Source: V1-33 sp964523105
GTDB taxonomy: Bacteria > Verrucomicrobiota > Verrucomicrobiia > Verrucomicrobiales > V1-33
Length of the DNA stretch: 64,000 bases
Direction: 5' to 3'
Assembly (NCBI GenBank): GCA_964523105.1
Contig: CAZFZN010000030.1
Coordinates: forward strand, 1 to 64,000
Shown: one piece after another, positions 53,735-62,816 of the stretch
Position numbering within the stretch: position 1 is the stretch's first letter
Layout of the letters: each line of letters begins with the position of its first letter
Translations under genes and position numbers: made by a program
Notes under the pieces: generated by a model
Databases searched by the model: none
The model's input: only the letters and a program-made list of their open reading frames with translations
What the model was told of the DNA's origin: nothing

Positions 53735-55684
53735 TCACGGCACGGGCCGCAGTCGCAGGAAGCTGCGGGGAGTCGCGTCAAATGGCACACCGGCTTCGAG
53801 CAGGGCATCGTTGCTGAACAGGGTGACGCCTTCGGTGGTCCATGTGTTCAGATCGTCGGAGCGTTCGGCGGTGAAGGCGGCGTCCGGGCGAATCACCTGG
53901 CCGAGTGTCAGGCGCAAATATCCGCCGCTGACGGTGGTGGCGGGGCGGGGGACTGAGGCGGCGCTGTCCATGCGGGTTCCGGCGAGGTATTCGTAGAGAC
54001 TGGTGAAGCCGTCGCCGTCGGCATCGTTGTCAGGCTGGAGCCGGACGGCGTGGGCGGCGGCGGCCGGCGCATTGAATCGTCCGCCGCTGCTGCACAGACT
54101 GCTGTAGGCCGGCCGCGGCACACGCGAGGCCAGCAGGCTGGCTTTGATTTGAGGAGCCTGCCATGCGGGGTTCAAATACTGGATGGCGGCGGCCGCGGCA
54201 GTCACGTAGGGGGCGGACTGCGAACTCCCGGTGTATTCCGAATAGGAGGTGCCCAGCACCGGGCTGAGAATACTGCGGCCAGGCGCAAAGATGTCCACAC
54301 TAACAGCGCCGTAGTTGGAAGGATTGAAGCTGCCGGACCAGCGGGCATCCGTGCGGTCGTGATTGGCCACGACGAGGATGTTGTCGTGCGGGTAGCTGCC
54401 GGGATAGTTCGGCGTGGTATCGTTATTGGTTCCCTGATTGCCGGCGCAGATGCAGAGCAAAATGCCCGCGTTGCGGCAGTTGGTGAATTCGGCATTGAGG
54501 CTGGCGCTGTAGGGATAGTTCTGGAGCGACAGATTCATGATCCTGACACCCCGCTGTCGGGCGTAGGCCGTGGCGGCGATGAGGTTCGAGGTGCTGCCGC
54601 TGTTGGAGGAGTTGAGTATCTTGCAGACCATGATCTGCACGCCGCCGATCATGCCGGCGATGCCGGTGCCGTTGTTGCGGGTGGCGCAGAGGATGCCGGT
54701 GACGTTGGAGCCGTGGCCGTGATCGTCCGCGGGATGGCTGTCATTGTTCACGAAATCCCAGCCGGTCACATCGTCGATGCGGCCGCTGCCGTCGTTGTCC
54801 ACGCCGTCGCCAGCGATTTCACCCGGATTGCGCCACGCGAGGTTCTGGAGGTCGGGATGCGTGAAATTCAGTCCGCTGTCGAGCACGGCAACGACCACGC
54901 CGGGGGCCGATTCGATGAGGTCCCAGAACTCGGGCGCATCCACATCGGCGTCGCTCACTCCGCCCGACAGACCGGTATTGTGATGCCCCCACTGGCTGGA
55001 GAATTGCGGGTCATTGGGAAGGCCGCCGCCGAATCCCACACCATCGGGCTCTGCATGTGAAATGGTGTCGCGCTCCGCGGCGAGGGCAGCGAGGGAATCG
55101 CGGACGGCAAAGAGACCGGACTGGAGCAAGTCCGCCGCATACAGATCGTCCGCCAGCTTCCGGGATAAAACCGCGCCCGCCCGCTCCAGAGCTTCGTGAA
55201 GTTTCGGCAGCGTTGCACCCTGGCGCGCGCGCACGATGATCCGGTCGGCGAAGAAGAAATCGCGCCGGGTGCAGGTCCAGTTGTCAGAGTCCGGAGCACG
55301 CAGCCATTCATCCACCACGAGGACCGGTCCGGGCAGAACGGGAGTGCGCATCAGCCGGATGCGTTCGAGGTCTCCTGACTTTTCCAGAAGGCGCGTCGTC
55401 GCATCAAGGAGCACGCCCCGGGCGGCGGCCCGCTCCACCGGGTGGGCGGAGTCTGCGACGTCCGCGGGAAGGGATGGCAGAAACGTTTCCTCCCGGGTTT
55501 TCTCTGAGTTGCCTTTTGAGGAAACCGCGAGTGGCGCGCCGGCCTCAGCGGACGGCTCGCCGGCATGCAACATCGGTGATGCGGCCGCAAGCACCGCGGA
55601 AACCGCCGCCGCCGGCAGCCTCCAGAAATCCGGCCGGGTGCGGTGCCGGTTTGTCAGGTGTGACGGGTAAAGACTCGGTGTCAT
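53735..55684 (-). CDS. Secreted subtilisin-like serine protease (S8)
   Basis: 649 residues from ATG 55684, with a hydrophobic export signal at about 21-41 (ending LHAG). A propeptide-like region precedes the catalytic domain: Asp269 in VVAVLDSGLNFTHPDL, His324 in ADDHGHGSNVTGI, oxyanion Asn in CAGNQGTN, and Ser487 in YTGSSQSAPYVTAAA. The GDGVDNDGSGRIDDVTGWDF stretch is a typical calcium-binding insertion. The last 110 residues include DNDADGDGFTSLYEYLAGT, a calcium-binding hinge common in verrucomicrobial exported proteins, then a beta-rich tail. It is predicted active and secreted. Confidence 0.95.
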   Translation of the reverse strand: MTPSLYPSHLTNRHRTRPDFWRLPAAAVSAVLAAASPMLHAGEPSAEAGAPLAVSSKGNSEKTREETFLPSLPADVADSAHPVERAAARGVLLDATTRLLEKSGDLERIRLMRTPVLPGPVLVVDEWLRAPDSDNWTCTRRDFFFADRIIVRARQGATLPKLHEALERAGAVLSRKLADDLYAADLLQSGLFAVRDSLAALAAERDTISHAEPDGVGFGGGLPNDPQFSSQWGHHNTGLSGGVSDADVDAPEFWDLIESAPGVVVAVLDSGLNFTHPDLQNLAWRNPGEIAGDGVDNDGSGRIDDVTGWDFVNNDSHPADDHGHGSNVTGILCATRNNGTGIAGMIGGVQIMVCKILNSSNSGSTSNLIAATAYARQRGVRIMNLSLQNYPYSASLNAEFTNCRNAGILLCICAGNQGTNNDTTPNYPGSYPHDNILVVANHDRTDARWSGSFNPSNYGAVSVDIFAPGRSILSPVLGTSYSEYTGSSQSAPYVTAAAAAIQYLNPAWQAPQIKASLLASRVPRPAYSSLCSSGGRFNAPAAAAHAVRLQPDNDADGDGFTSLYEYLAGTRMDSAASVPRPATTVSGGYLRLTLGQVIRPDAAFTAERSDDLNTWTTEGVTLFSNDALLEAGVPFDATPRSFLRLRPVP

Positions 55685-55795
55685 GCGGCGGGAGACGTGG
55701 AATTTCGTGCTACATGTGGAGTGCCGGAAACAGAATACAACGCATGAAACCCCGCGCGGGTGCTGGAGGACGACAGCGTGTGGAAGCGGTTGCCA

Positions 55796-56623
55796 TCAGC
55801 GGTTCCGCGCGGCCTCCCATGCGAGCAGCGCGCGTTTCCGCTCATGACTCCAGCGATAGTGACCGATGACGCCGGTCTCGCGGATGACGCGGTGGCAGGG
55901 AATGAGCAGGGCGACGGCATTGCGGCCCACTGCCGTTCCGGAGGCGCGCGAGGCGCCGGGATTTCCCGCCGCCTCCGCGAGTTGGCCGTAGCTCACCGCG
56001 GTGCCGGCGGGCACGCGGAGCAGGGCGCGCCAGACACGAATCTGAAACGGAGTGCCGGCGACGTGAGCGCGCAGCGGACCGGGCACCGGCCCGGCCTGAC
56101 GAAAGATCCTTTCTGTGAGGGTTTGCACCGCTGCGTCATTCCACTGCAGCGCCGCCCGCGGCCAGAGTGCGGAAATTTCGCCGCCGGACGTCTTGCGGTC
56201 GGGGCTCTCGACAAAGGAGAGATGCACGATGCCGCGCGGGCCCGTGGCTGTGCAGCACAGGCCGAACGGCGTTTCGGCAAATCCGGCCACCAGCGTCCAG
56301 CCGGCACCGCCCGATTTGACTTCTCCGGGCGTGGCCGCTTCGAGAGACACGCACAAGTCGTGCAGCCGTCCCGGAGAGGAAAGTCCGGCCTCATGCGCCG
56401 CATCGAAGACGGTGGCCCCGCGCTGCAGTTGGAGCCGCGCATGGGTTAGCGTGAGGCACTGGAGAAAGTCCTTCGGAGTCACGCCGGCCCAGCGTGCGAA
56501 GAGCCGGTGAAAGTGATGCACACTGAGTCCCGCCAGCGCGGCCAGTTGTGTCAGGTCCGGCTGCTCCGTGTGGTGTTCGTCGATCCAGCGAATGATGCGG
56601 GCGATGCGGTCGAAGTCGCTCAT
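55796..56623 (-). CDS. Ada-type regulator/methylated-DNA-cysteine methyltransferase
   Basis: 275 residues from ATG 56623. N-terminal AraC-type helix-turn-helix (LTQLAALAGLSVHHFHRLFA, 25-100) fused to an O6-alkylguanine-DNA methyltransferase with acceptor Cys243 in ALLIPCHRVIRETG and the arginine-finger/recognition helix FQIRVWRALLRVPAGTAVSY. The N-terminal Ada metal-binding domain (phosphotriester-repair Cys) is absent, so this is the shorter two-domain form. It repairs O6-methylguanine and may regulate the adaptive response. It ends 111 bases from the subtilase start, and the prenyltransferase-like gene is upstream on the same strand. Confidence 0.93.
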   Translation of the reverse strand: MSDFDRIARIIRWIDEHHTEQPDLTQLAALAGLSVHHFHRLFARWAGVTPKDFLQCLTLTHARLQLQRGATVFDAAHEAGLSSPGRLHDLCVSLEAATPGEVKSGGAGWTLVAGFAETPFGLCCTATGPRGIVHLSFVESPDRKTSGGEISALWPRAALQWNDAAVQTLTERIFRQAGPVPGPLRAHVAGTPFQIRVWRALLRVPAGTAVSYGQLAEAAGNPGASRASGTAVGRNAVALLIPCHRVIRETGVIGHYRWSHERKRALLAWEAARNR

Positions 56624-56677
56624 GCGGGCACTGATGGCGCGCGGGGCGTCGCCGGCCACCCGGTTCTTGCGGCGAAT

Positions 56678-57568
56678 TCAGAGCGCGAGATGTCCCAGCG
56701 CGAGCAGGCCGTAGTAAGTGTACTCCACGTCGAGCGCGTCATCGGTCCAGTTGCCGTGGAATCCACCCTCCGCGCTCCAGAGCGTATCCACAAAGTCGAG
56801 CAGGCGCTCCTTGTGAGGCGCGAAGTTCACCTGCATGCCATCCAGCGCATGCAGCGCCACCGCGGTGGAGAGCAGGTCGGGAACCGGAGCGCCCGGCGCC
56901 GCGACAAATCCTCCGCCGGGATGCTGTTGCGCCAGCAGCCAGGTCCCGGTGTCGGGAGGAGGTGTGCGCCGCAAATGACGGTGCAGGGCCACGGCGGCGG
57001 CGGTGGCGGGAATGGTGCCGAAAGGCAGGCCGGGTTCGTTGGCATAGCCGCCGGAGGGAATGCGCAGCGACTCAAGGCAGTTTGTCAGGACGTCCGCCGG
57101 GGGGAGCGGCGCCCGCAAATCATAATGCGCCGCCCATGCGAGCAGGCAGGCGTAAGCCGTGCAGTGCCGGGCACCGCGCCGCTGATTGAACCCGCCGTCG
57201 GGAGACTGGTACTCCTGGAGCCGTTCCAGCAGGCGGGTGCGGGTCTGCTCCGGCGGCTGCGCGACGCTTTGCGGCACCGCCGACCAGCAGCGCGCGAGAC
57301 AGCAAAGGTGAACGAAATCAAGGCCGTGGCCCTCTCCAAAACCTGCGAGCCACTGCGCCAACTGCGGCCAGTCCGGTTCGGTGTGCAGTGCCAGCAGCGC
57401 CTCCATTCCAAAGACCGTGTAATAAAGGTCGGGCTTGCCGTCGCGGTCGCCCCATGCGCCGCACGCATGCTGCTGCCCGCGCACAAATCCGCGCACCAGT
57501 TCCGCCGCATCCCCGAGCAGTTGCGGAGCGAGCCGCGCGACCTGCAGCATTTCCAGCCGGAAACTCAT
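56678..57568 (-). CDS. Prenyltransferase-beta/terpene-cyclase-like repeat protein
   Basis: 296 residues from ATG 57568 (MSFRLEMLQVARLAPQLLG), cytoplasmic. An alpha-alpha barrel with repeats like those of geranylgeranyltransferase beta subunits: GDRDGKPDLYYTVFGMEALL, QEYQSPDGGFNQRRGARHCT, LRIPSGGYANEPGLPFG, LAQQHPGGGFVAAPGAPVPD and LWSAEGGFHGNWTDDALDVE, then YTYYGLLALGHL. The pattern YQSPDGGF...TAYACLLAW matches the Zn-binding fold but the metal ligands are not all evident. The gene overlaps the upstream 56-residue membrane protein by ATGA. Confidence 0.8.
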   Translation of the reverse strand: MSFRLEMLQVARLAPQLLGDAAELVRGFVRGQQHACGAWGDRDGKPDLYYTVFGMEALLALHTEPDWPQLAQWLAGFGEGHGLDFVHLCCLARCWSAVPQSVAQPPEQTRTRLLERLQEYQSPDGGFNQRRGARHCTAYACLLAWAAHYDLRAPLPPADVLTNCLESLRIPSGGYANEPGLPFGTIPATAAAVALHRHLRRTPPPDTGTWLLAQQHPGGGFVAAPGAPVPDLLSTAVALHALDGMQVNFAPHKERLLDFVDTLWSAEGGFHGNWTDDALDVEYTYYGLLALGHLAL

Positions 57569-57735
57569 GGCGTCCGGACGCGGCTGATCCATTCCGTGGC
57601 GGCGTTCCACAGCCGGTCCCACTCCCGGCGCGCGCCCTCACGAAAATTGTCCTGACCATGTTCAAAGAAGACGATCCATGCGAATGTCGCCGCCGCGTAG
57701 AGGAGGAGCCAGATGAACCAGCGGGGGATGTGCAT
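57565..57735 (-). CDS. Small single-pass membrane protein
   Basis: 56 residues from ATG 57735 (MHIPRWFIWLLLYAAATFAW), one N-terminal TM helix and an acidic/aromatic tail (GQDNFREGARREWDRLWNAA). Its TGA overlaps the ATG of the prenyltransferase-like gene (ATGA), which is the main evidence that it is translated. Upstream in-frame ATGs exist but would put a Pro-rich stretch before the helix. Function unknown; possibly a membrane anchor for the downstream protein. Confidence 0.6.
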   Translation of the reverse strand: MHIPRWFIWLLLYAAATFAWIVFFEHGQDNFREGARREWDRLWNAATEWISRVRTP

Positions 57736-57901
57736 GGAATTGGGAAAAGCGATGCCGGGGGCCGGAACCGGGCCGAAGAACGTGCAGGGAGGCCGGAAGG
57801 CAACGGATGATTGCATCCGGGCCCGCATCGCTCCACGGCGGCTCAGGGAGCGGCTTCGCTTCAGTGCGGGAAATCCGGCAGCGGCCGGCCGTGCGGCCGA
57901 A

Positions 57902-58588
57902 TTACTTCAGCTCGCGGATGCGCAGATTGCGAAACCGGTAGGTCTGACCTTTTTCTCCGTGGTGCTGAATGCCGATGGGACCGCTCGCATCCACGCCGTC
58001 CTCCACCTCGGTCGTCACCACGCCGTTCACTTCGATTTTGATTTTCTTTCCCTGACAAGTGATGCGGTAGGTGTTCCAGTCATGGCGTTTGAAGCTGTCC
58101 CCGGCGCGCTTGCGGAAGGCGGCGATGCTTTCCTCGCAGGCTTTGCGGTCCTCCGGCGTGGCGTTTTTGCCGGCGTTGTTCCGCGGGCTGATGAACCACG
58201 CGCGCCGGCCCTCGTCGTAGAGGCCGCCGGCCCACTTGCGCTTTTCGTCGCCGTCCACCTCCGCCTGATAACCGAAGACTTTGTTCTTCTCCACATGCGC
58301 CCGGAACATGAAGCCGCTGTTGGCCTTGCCCTCCGGCAGCAGCACTTCGCCTTCAAAAACAAAATCGCCGTAGGACTTCTCCGTCACCAGAAAGAACTTC
58401 CGGTCGGCGGTGAGCCGGATTTCACCGTCCACGACTTCGGCTTTACCCCATTCGTAGGGATTCTTCCAGCCGGTGAGCGTTTTGCCGTCGAAGAGGGGAG
58501 TGAATTCTTCGCCGGCGGCGCAGGCGAAGCGCAGCGGAGTGAGGGCGGCAGCGGCGAGAGAGGCGGTGAGAAACTGGCGTTTGTGCAT
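57902..58588 (-). CDS. Secreted DUF1080 protein
   Basis: 228 residues from ATG 58588 (MHKRQFLTASLAAAALTPLR), an export signal resembling a degenerate Tat leader with KRQFL. DUF1080 hallmarks: FTPLFDGKTLTGWKNPYEWG, FVFEGEVLLPEGKANSGFMF, GYQAEVDGDEKRKWAGGLYD, WNTYRITCQGKKIKIEVNG and GPIGIQHHGEKGQTYRFRNL. It belongs to the same family as 40812-41450 but to a different branch. Possible 3-keto-glucoside hydrolase or carbohydrate-binding activity. Monocistronic. Confidence 0.92.
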   Translation of the reverse strand: MHKRQFLTASLAAAALTPLRFACAAGEEFTPLFDGKTLTGWKNPYEWGKAEVVDGEIRLTADRKFFLVTEKSYGDFVFEGEVLLPEGKANSGFMFRAHVEKNKVFGYQAEVDGDEKRKWAGGLYDEGRRAWFISPRNNAGKNATPEDRKACEESIAAFRKRAGDSFKRHDWNTYRITCQGKKIKIEVNGVVTTEVEDGVDASGPIGIQHHGEKGQTYRFRNLRIRELK

Positions 58589-58699
58589 GCCGGAACCGGT
58601 CACCGGTGCCCCCGGCGGCGCAAGTGGAGAACGCCCCGCGCTTCCGCCGCCGCGGTGGAAAGCCGGCTGCGAATGAAGCGCGGGAACCGGGCGCTCCGG

Positions 58700-59227
58700 C
58701 TAGACTCTCCAGCCCAGCACGTTGAACTGCGATCCGTCCGGCGCGGCCATGGTGAAGTCGGCCAGCGCTCTGTCGAGAAATTTCCCGTTCCTGGGTTCCA
58801 TGACCACCGCCATGTCGAACGTGGAGTCGTAATTGCAGATGATATTCACGTGCCACGTGTTGCCGCTGAGGTCGTAGAATCCGATGAAGACCGGGCCGCG
58901 GGAGAGCCGGGTCTGGAGCATGGTGCCGCTGAACTGAGTGGTCTTCTCCGCGTGCAGATACCAGGGAGAGCTCTGCAGCAGGCCCATCAGTTCGTGGGTT
59001 TCGAGTGTCCCGTACTTGGATTTGGTGGTGTACTTCTTTCCGGTGGTGGAATCCGTTTTGTACATCGCTTTCACCTCCTTGTTGGCGCGGATGCCGTCCT
59101 GAGTGTAGCCGGTGCAGCCAAGGACGCAGCGGGACCACCATTCCAGACATGCGGCCCAGCAGCCGTTGCGGTGGTGTTGCTTGATCGGGGAGGTGCTGGA
59201 GAAGGGATTGGAAACCAGAGTGGACAT
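58700..59227 (-). CDS. Papain-like cysteine protease (AvrRpt2/C39-like)
   Basis: 175 residues from ATG 59227 (MSTLVSNPFSSTSPIKQHHR). Gln17 and catalytic Cys23 in QHHRNGCWAACLEWWS match papain-like proteases of the C70 (AvrRpt2) and C39 type. The His is probably His126 in GNTWHVNIICNYD, with Asn/Asp just after (N132, D134). It is short and has no signal peptide, so either cytosolic or exported by another route. A helix-rich middle (KSKYGTLETHELMGLLQSSP) is typical of the family. The biological substrate is unknown. The upstream gap to the divergent SHD1 gene holds no recognisable motif. Confidence 0.72.
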   Translation of the reverse strand: MSTLVSNPFSSTSPIKQHHRNGCWAACLEWWSRCVLGCTGYTQDGIRANKEVKAMYKTDSTTGKKYTTKSKYGTLETHELMGLLQSSPWYLHAEKTTQFSGTMLQTRLSRGPVFIGFYDLSGNTWHVNIICNYDSTFDMAVVMEPRNGKFLDRALADFTMAAPDGSQFNVLGWRV

Positions 59228-59462
59228 GGTGGATTGGAAGTAAGTGGTTGATCGTGGCGGGGCGGGATTTGCCGCGCCGTGCGTCCGCTTCTTCGGAATT
59301 CCGCGGGCCGCGTTTCCGAAAATCCGAGGTGTTCGGAGAATTTTTTTCGCCCGCGTCCTGAACCCGCTGCCGGCCGGGTGTCGGACACGCCGGGGCATGC
59401 CGCAATTGCGTATCCTCAGTTTGCGTAACCTGACGGAGGATGCGGCGGTCTTGCCGATCGCC

Positions 59463-60341
59463 ATGAAACACGCCCTGCTCACCTGCGCCGCCCTCCTTCC
59501 CGCCCTCACGGCTCCCGCCGCAGAGATGCGGCAGTTCAGAAACAACAAAGGTCAGGTGATCAAAGCCGAGCCGGTGGTGGTACAGGGAGCGAATCTCACG
59601 CTCAAACTGGAAAACGGCAAGCCGGCCACCGTGCCGATCAAGAGTCTGAGCCGCGAAGACCAGGATTTCATCCTGCGCTGGATGGTTCACGACCCGAAGG
59701 CGCTGAGTTACAGCTTCGACTGCAAGAGTGAGGAAAAGGGAGGCGCGGTGGAGAAAAAAGAAAGCCGCCTCGGCAAACTGGAGACGGAGGAGCGGTTCTA
59801 CACGGTAAAGATCAACAATCGCTGCCAGAACCCGCTGGACAATCTCAAGGTCGCCTACCGGATTTTCCTTGAGGACCGTGTCGAGGACAACGGCCTGCCG
59901 CGCGAAGAGACCGGCGTGACATGGAAGGGCGGCCTGCTCGACCTCGGCAGGCTCACTTACAATCAAAGCACCACCATCACCACCGATCCTCACAAGGTGC
60001 AGCAGGCGACGCCGAATTCGCTCGCCGGATTCGCCGGTGTGGATGTGAAGACGAAGAAAGACCGCATGCGCGGCGTGTGGATCAAGTTCTACCGCCACGG
60101 CGTGGAGGTGGGCGAATGGAAGTCGCAGGGACTGGTGAAATGTGACTGGCCGGACAGTCCCGCGGAAAAGACCACGCTCGAAACCGACGCGGAGGAGAAC
60201 AAAAAGAAGGCGGATGCCGCCGCCGCGCCCCTGGCGGCAGTGCCCGCGGAATCGGCGCCGGCCGCGCCGAAAAAGCTGGTCTCGGATGAACTGCCGCAGG
60301 AGTTGAAGATCTTCGAGTTCGAGGACACGGAGAAAAAGTAA
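59463..60341 (+). CDS. Secreted SHD1-domain protein
   Basis: 292 residues from ATG 59463, signal peptide about 1-20 (ending APAA). The next 50 residues form an SLA1-homology-1-like domain: MRQFRNNKGQVIKAEPVVVQ, LTLKLENGKPATVPIKSLSR and EDQDFILRW, very common in Planctomycetes and Verrucomicrobia. A C-terminal beta-rich region of about 170 residues (YTVKINNRCQNPLDNLKVAY, GVWIKFYRHGVEVGEW) ends in an Ala/Glu/Lys tail. Function unknown. It lies 14 bases upstream of the AMP-ligase gene. Confidence 0.78.
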   Translation: MKHALLTCAALLPALTAPAAEMRQFRNNKGQVIKAEPVVVQGANLTLKLENGKPATVPIKSLSREDQDFILRWMVHDPKALSYSFDCKSEEKGGAVEKKESRLGKLETEERFYTVKINNRCQNPLDNLKVAYRIFLEDRVEDNGLPREETGVTWKGGLLDLGRLTYNQSTTITTDPHKVQQATPNSLAGFAGVDVKTKKDRMRGVWIKFYRHGVEVGEWKSQGLVKCDWPDSPAEKTTLETDAEENKKKADAAAAPLAAVPAESAPAAPKKLVSDELPQELKIFEFEDTEKK

Positions 60342-60355
60342 CCCGCGCCGCGCCG

Positions 60356-61939
60356 GTGCGGCCGGTCCCTCACTTTTCGTCCGGCTTGAATCTGATTTCT
60401 CATCTGGCCCGCCATGTGCGTGAACGGCCGCGGCAGGCGGCGATCGTGGCGCCGCGCGCCACGCTGACGTTTGCGGAACTGGACGAGGCCTCGCGCCGGG
60501 CGGCGGCGATGCTGCAGCGGGACGGCCTGCGCGACGGCGAGCCGGTGCTCATTTTCGAGCCGGTGTCGCCGGAGCTTTACGTGGCGCTGCTGGCAGTGTT
60601 CCGGCTGGGGGCGACGGCGATGTTCCTCGATCCCTCCGCAGGCCTTGCCCACCTCGAAGCCTGTTGCGCCATGCAGCCGCCGCGTGCGCTGATCGCGCGC
60701 GACCGGGCACACCTGCTGCGGCTGCGCAGTGCGGCGCTGCGGAGCATCCCGCTCAAGTACAGCATCGCCTGGCCTGTGCCGGGCGCGCGCCGCTGGTCGG
60801 CGCGCGGCTCGCTGCCGCCGCTCGATGAGGATGTCGCCTGCGGCGGGGAGGCGCCGGCGCTCCTGACATTTACCAGCGGGAGCACCGGTCAGCCCAAAGC
60901 CGCAGTGCGCACTCACGGATTTCTGCTCGCGCAGCACGACGTGCTGGCGCGCCGCATTCATCTCGAAGCCGGCGAAGTGGACCTCGCGACGCTGCCGGTT
61001 TTCGTGCTCGCCAATCTCGCCAGCGGCCTGACCACCGTTTTGCCCGACGCCGATTTGCGCCGCCCGGGCGCCGTCCGGCCGGAACCGGTGCTGCAGCAGA
61101 TCGTTCGCCACAGGGTGACGCGCTGCGCGGCCTCGCCGGCCTTTTTTGAGAGGCTGTTGTCAGGCAACCGCGCCGCGCTCGCCGGGATGACGAAACTCTA
61201 CACGGGAGGAGCACCCGTCTTTCCGCGGCTGCTCGATGCGCTGCGCGAAGCCTGTCCGGCGGCGGAAATTCACGCAGTCTATGGCTCGACGGAGGCGGAG
61301 CCCATCGCGCATCTCGAATCGAAGGAAATCTCCACCGCGGATCGCGAAAGGATGTTGTCAGGCGGGGGACTGCCGGCGGGGCGTCCGGTGCCGGAGATTC
61401 GCCTGCGCATTGTAAAAGCGGAATGGGGCCGGCCCATTCCTGCGCTGTCCGCGGAGGAACTGGAAGCGCTCACCCTGCCGCCGGAAACGGCGGGCGAAAT
61501 CGTGGTCGCCGGACCGCACGTGTTGCCGGGATACTTGAACGGCCGCGGGGATGAAGAGACGAAATTCCGCGCCGGCGGCGCAGTGTGGCACCGCACCGGA
61601 GACGCGGGCTGCGTGGACGCGGAGGGACGGCTTTGGCTGCTGGGCCGCTGTTCCGCCAGGATTGCCGATGAACGCGGCACGCTGTGGCCGTTCGCCGTGG
61701 AAACCGTGGCCATGAACGATCCCGCGGTGCGGCGCGCGGCTCTCATTGCGGAGCAGGGCCGGCGCCTGCTGGTGATCGAAGCCGGCACGGTGCCTCCAGG
61801 TCTCCGCGAGGCCCTCACATGGGCGCAGTTCGACGAAATCCGCCCGCTCCCGCAGGTGCCCGTGGACCGCCGGCACAACGCCAAGATCGATTACCCGGCG
61901 CTGCGCCGCATGCTCGGGCTCAAGGCGGAGCAGGGCTGA
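60356..61939 (+). CDS. AMP-dependent synthetase/ligase (ANL superfamily)
   Basis: 527 residues from GTG 60356. ANL motifs: A3 LLTFTSGSTGQPKAAVRTHG at about 169-188, A5 HAVYGSTEAEP near 308, A7 WHRTGDAGCVDA near 412 and the A10 lysine in RRHNAKIDYPAL near 509. It activates a carboxylate as an acyl-adenylate. The RRHNAKIDY ending resembles the OleC/peptide-synthase-like ligases known in Verrucomicrobia, but no oleA, oleB or oleD lies nearby. It is 14 bases downstream of the SHD1 gene, and its 3' end overlaps the convergent rluA by 20 bases. Confidence 0.9.
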   Translation: MRPVPHFSSGLNLISHLARHVRERPRQAAIVAPRATLTFAELDEASRRAAAMLQRDGLRDGEPVLIFEPVSPELYVALLAVFRLGATAMFLDPSAGLAHLEACCAMQPPRALIARDRAHLLRLRSAALRSIPLKYSIAWPVPGARRWSARGSLPPLDEDVACGGEAPALLTFTSGSTGQPKAAVRTHGFLLAQHDVLARRIHLEAGEVDLATLPVFVLANLASGLTTVLPDADLRRPGAVRPEPVLQQIVRHRVTRCAASPAFFERLLSGNRAALAGMTKLYTGGAPVFPRLLDALREACPAAEIHAVYGSTEAEPIAHLESKEISTADRERMLSGGGLPAGRPVPEIRLRIVKAEWGRPIPALSAEELEALTLPPETAGEIVVAGPHVLPGYLNGRGDEETKFRAGGAVWHRTGDAGCVDAEGRLWLLGRCSARIADERGTLWPFAVETVAMNDPAVRRAALIAEQGRRLLVIEAGTVPPGLREALTWAQFDEIRPLPQVPVDRRHNAKIDYPALRRMLGLKAEQG

Positions 61940-62699
61940 GTCCGTTGAAGAATTCCATCATGTCCGGCGGCATTTCCGCCACCCATTCCCGCGCGACGTC
62001 ATCGGCCAGGGAAATCCTCAGCCGGCAGGAATGCAGCGCCTGCCGCCGCAGCACCAGGGCCGCCGCGGCCGACGGCGTCCATCCTTCCGTGATCTGACGC
62101 AAGTACCACTCCGGCGACGGTCCGTAGAGTTTGTCCCCGACGACCGGAAATCCGGCATGAGCGAGATGGACACGAATCTGATGCATGCGCCCCGTTTCCG
62201 GATGCGCCGCGACGAGCGCGAACCGGCTTCCATTCGTGGTCTCGCGCTCGAACCGCCGCAGCACGCGGAATGCCGTGCGCGATGCCGCGCCGTCGGGGTG
62301 GACGCACTGCAGGGTGTAGATGCGGCACTCCCTCACGGTTCCCGCGCGCAGCATGGGAGCGTCCACGGTGAATGTGTCAGGCTCCGGCCAGCCATGCACG
62401 ATGGCGCGGTATTCCTTCTCCACCTCGCGCCGCATCATGGCTTTGTGCAGTTGTCGAGCCGTGGCGGTGTTCTTCGCGATCAGAACGACTCCGCTGGTGT
62501 CGCGGTCGAGCCGGTTGATGATGGACAGCGTGGCCCCGTTGGCAATTTCATAGCGCAGCAGTTCCCGCAGCCCGTGCCACAGCGTCGGGCCGCCGTCCGG
62601 ACGCGACGGATGAATCTGGAGCGGCGCGGGTTTATTCACCGCGATCCAGTTTTCCGTTTCGTCGAGGACTGTGAAGTCGCAGATGTCCTGGTGTGCCAT
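61920..62699 (-). CDS. RluA-family pseudouridine synthase
   Basis: 259 residues from ATG 62699. Catalytic Asp65 lies in SIINRLDRDTSGVVLIA, preceded by WIAVNKPAPLQIHPS (motif I) and followed by ARQLHKAMMRREVEKEYRAI and GRMHQIRVHLAHAGFPVVGD (motif III). It lacks an N-terminal S4 domain, so it is the short RluA/RluC-like form that isomerises uridine in 23S rRNA or tRNA; the exact position cannot be told. The convergent end overlaps the AMP-ligase by 20 bases. Confidence 0.93.
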   Translation of the reverse strand: MAHQDICDFTVLDETENWIAVNKPAPLQIHPSRPDGGPTLWHGLRELLRYEIANGATLSIINRLDRDTSGVVLIAKNTATARQLHKAMMRREVEKEYRAIVHGWPEPDTFTVDAPMLRAGTVRECRIYTLQCVHPDGAASRTAFRVLRRFERETTNGSRFALVAAHPETGRMHQIRVHLAHAGFPVVGDKLYGPSPEWYLRQITEGWTPSAAAALVLRRQALHSCRLRISLADDVAREWVAEMPPDMMEFFNGLSPAPP

Positions 62700-62816
62700 G
62701 CCGCATCGGAGCCTTCCGGCTGAAAGGAAATGCACCGCGCCGGAACCGATACAACCGGCCACCGCGGCGTTTCCGCCGGCCATGCGGTGTAGAATCTTAG
62801 AACCGGCCCGCCCTGG

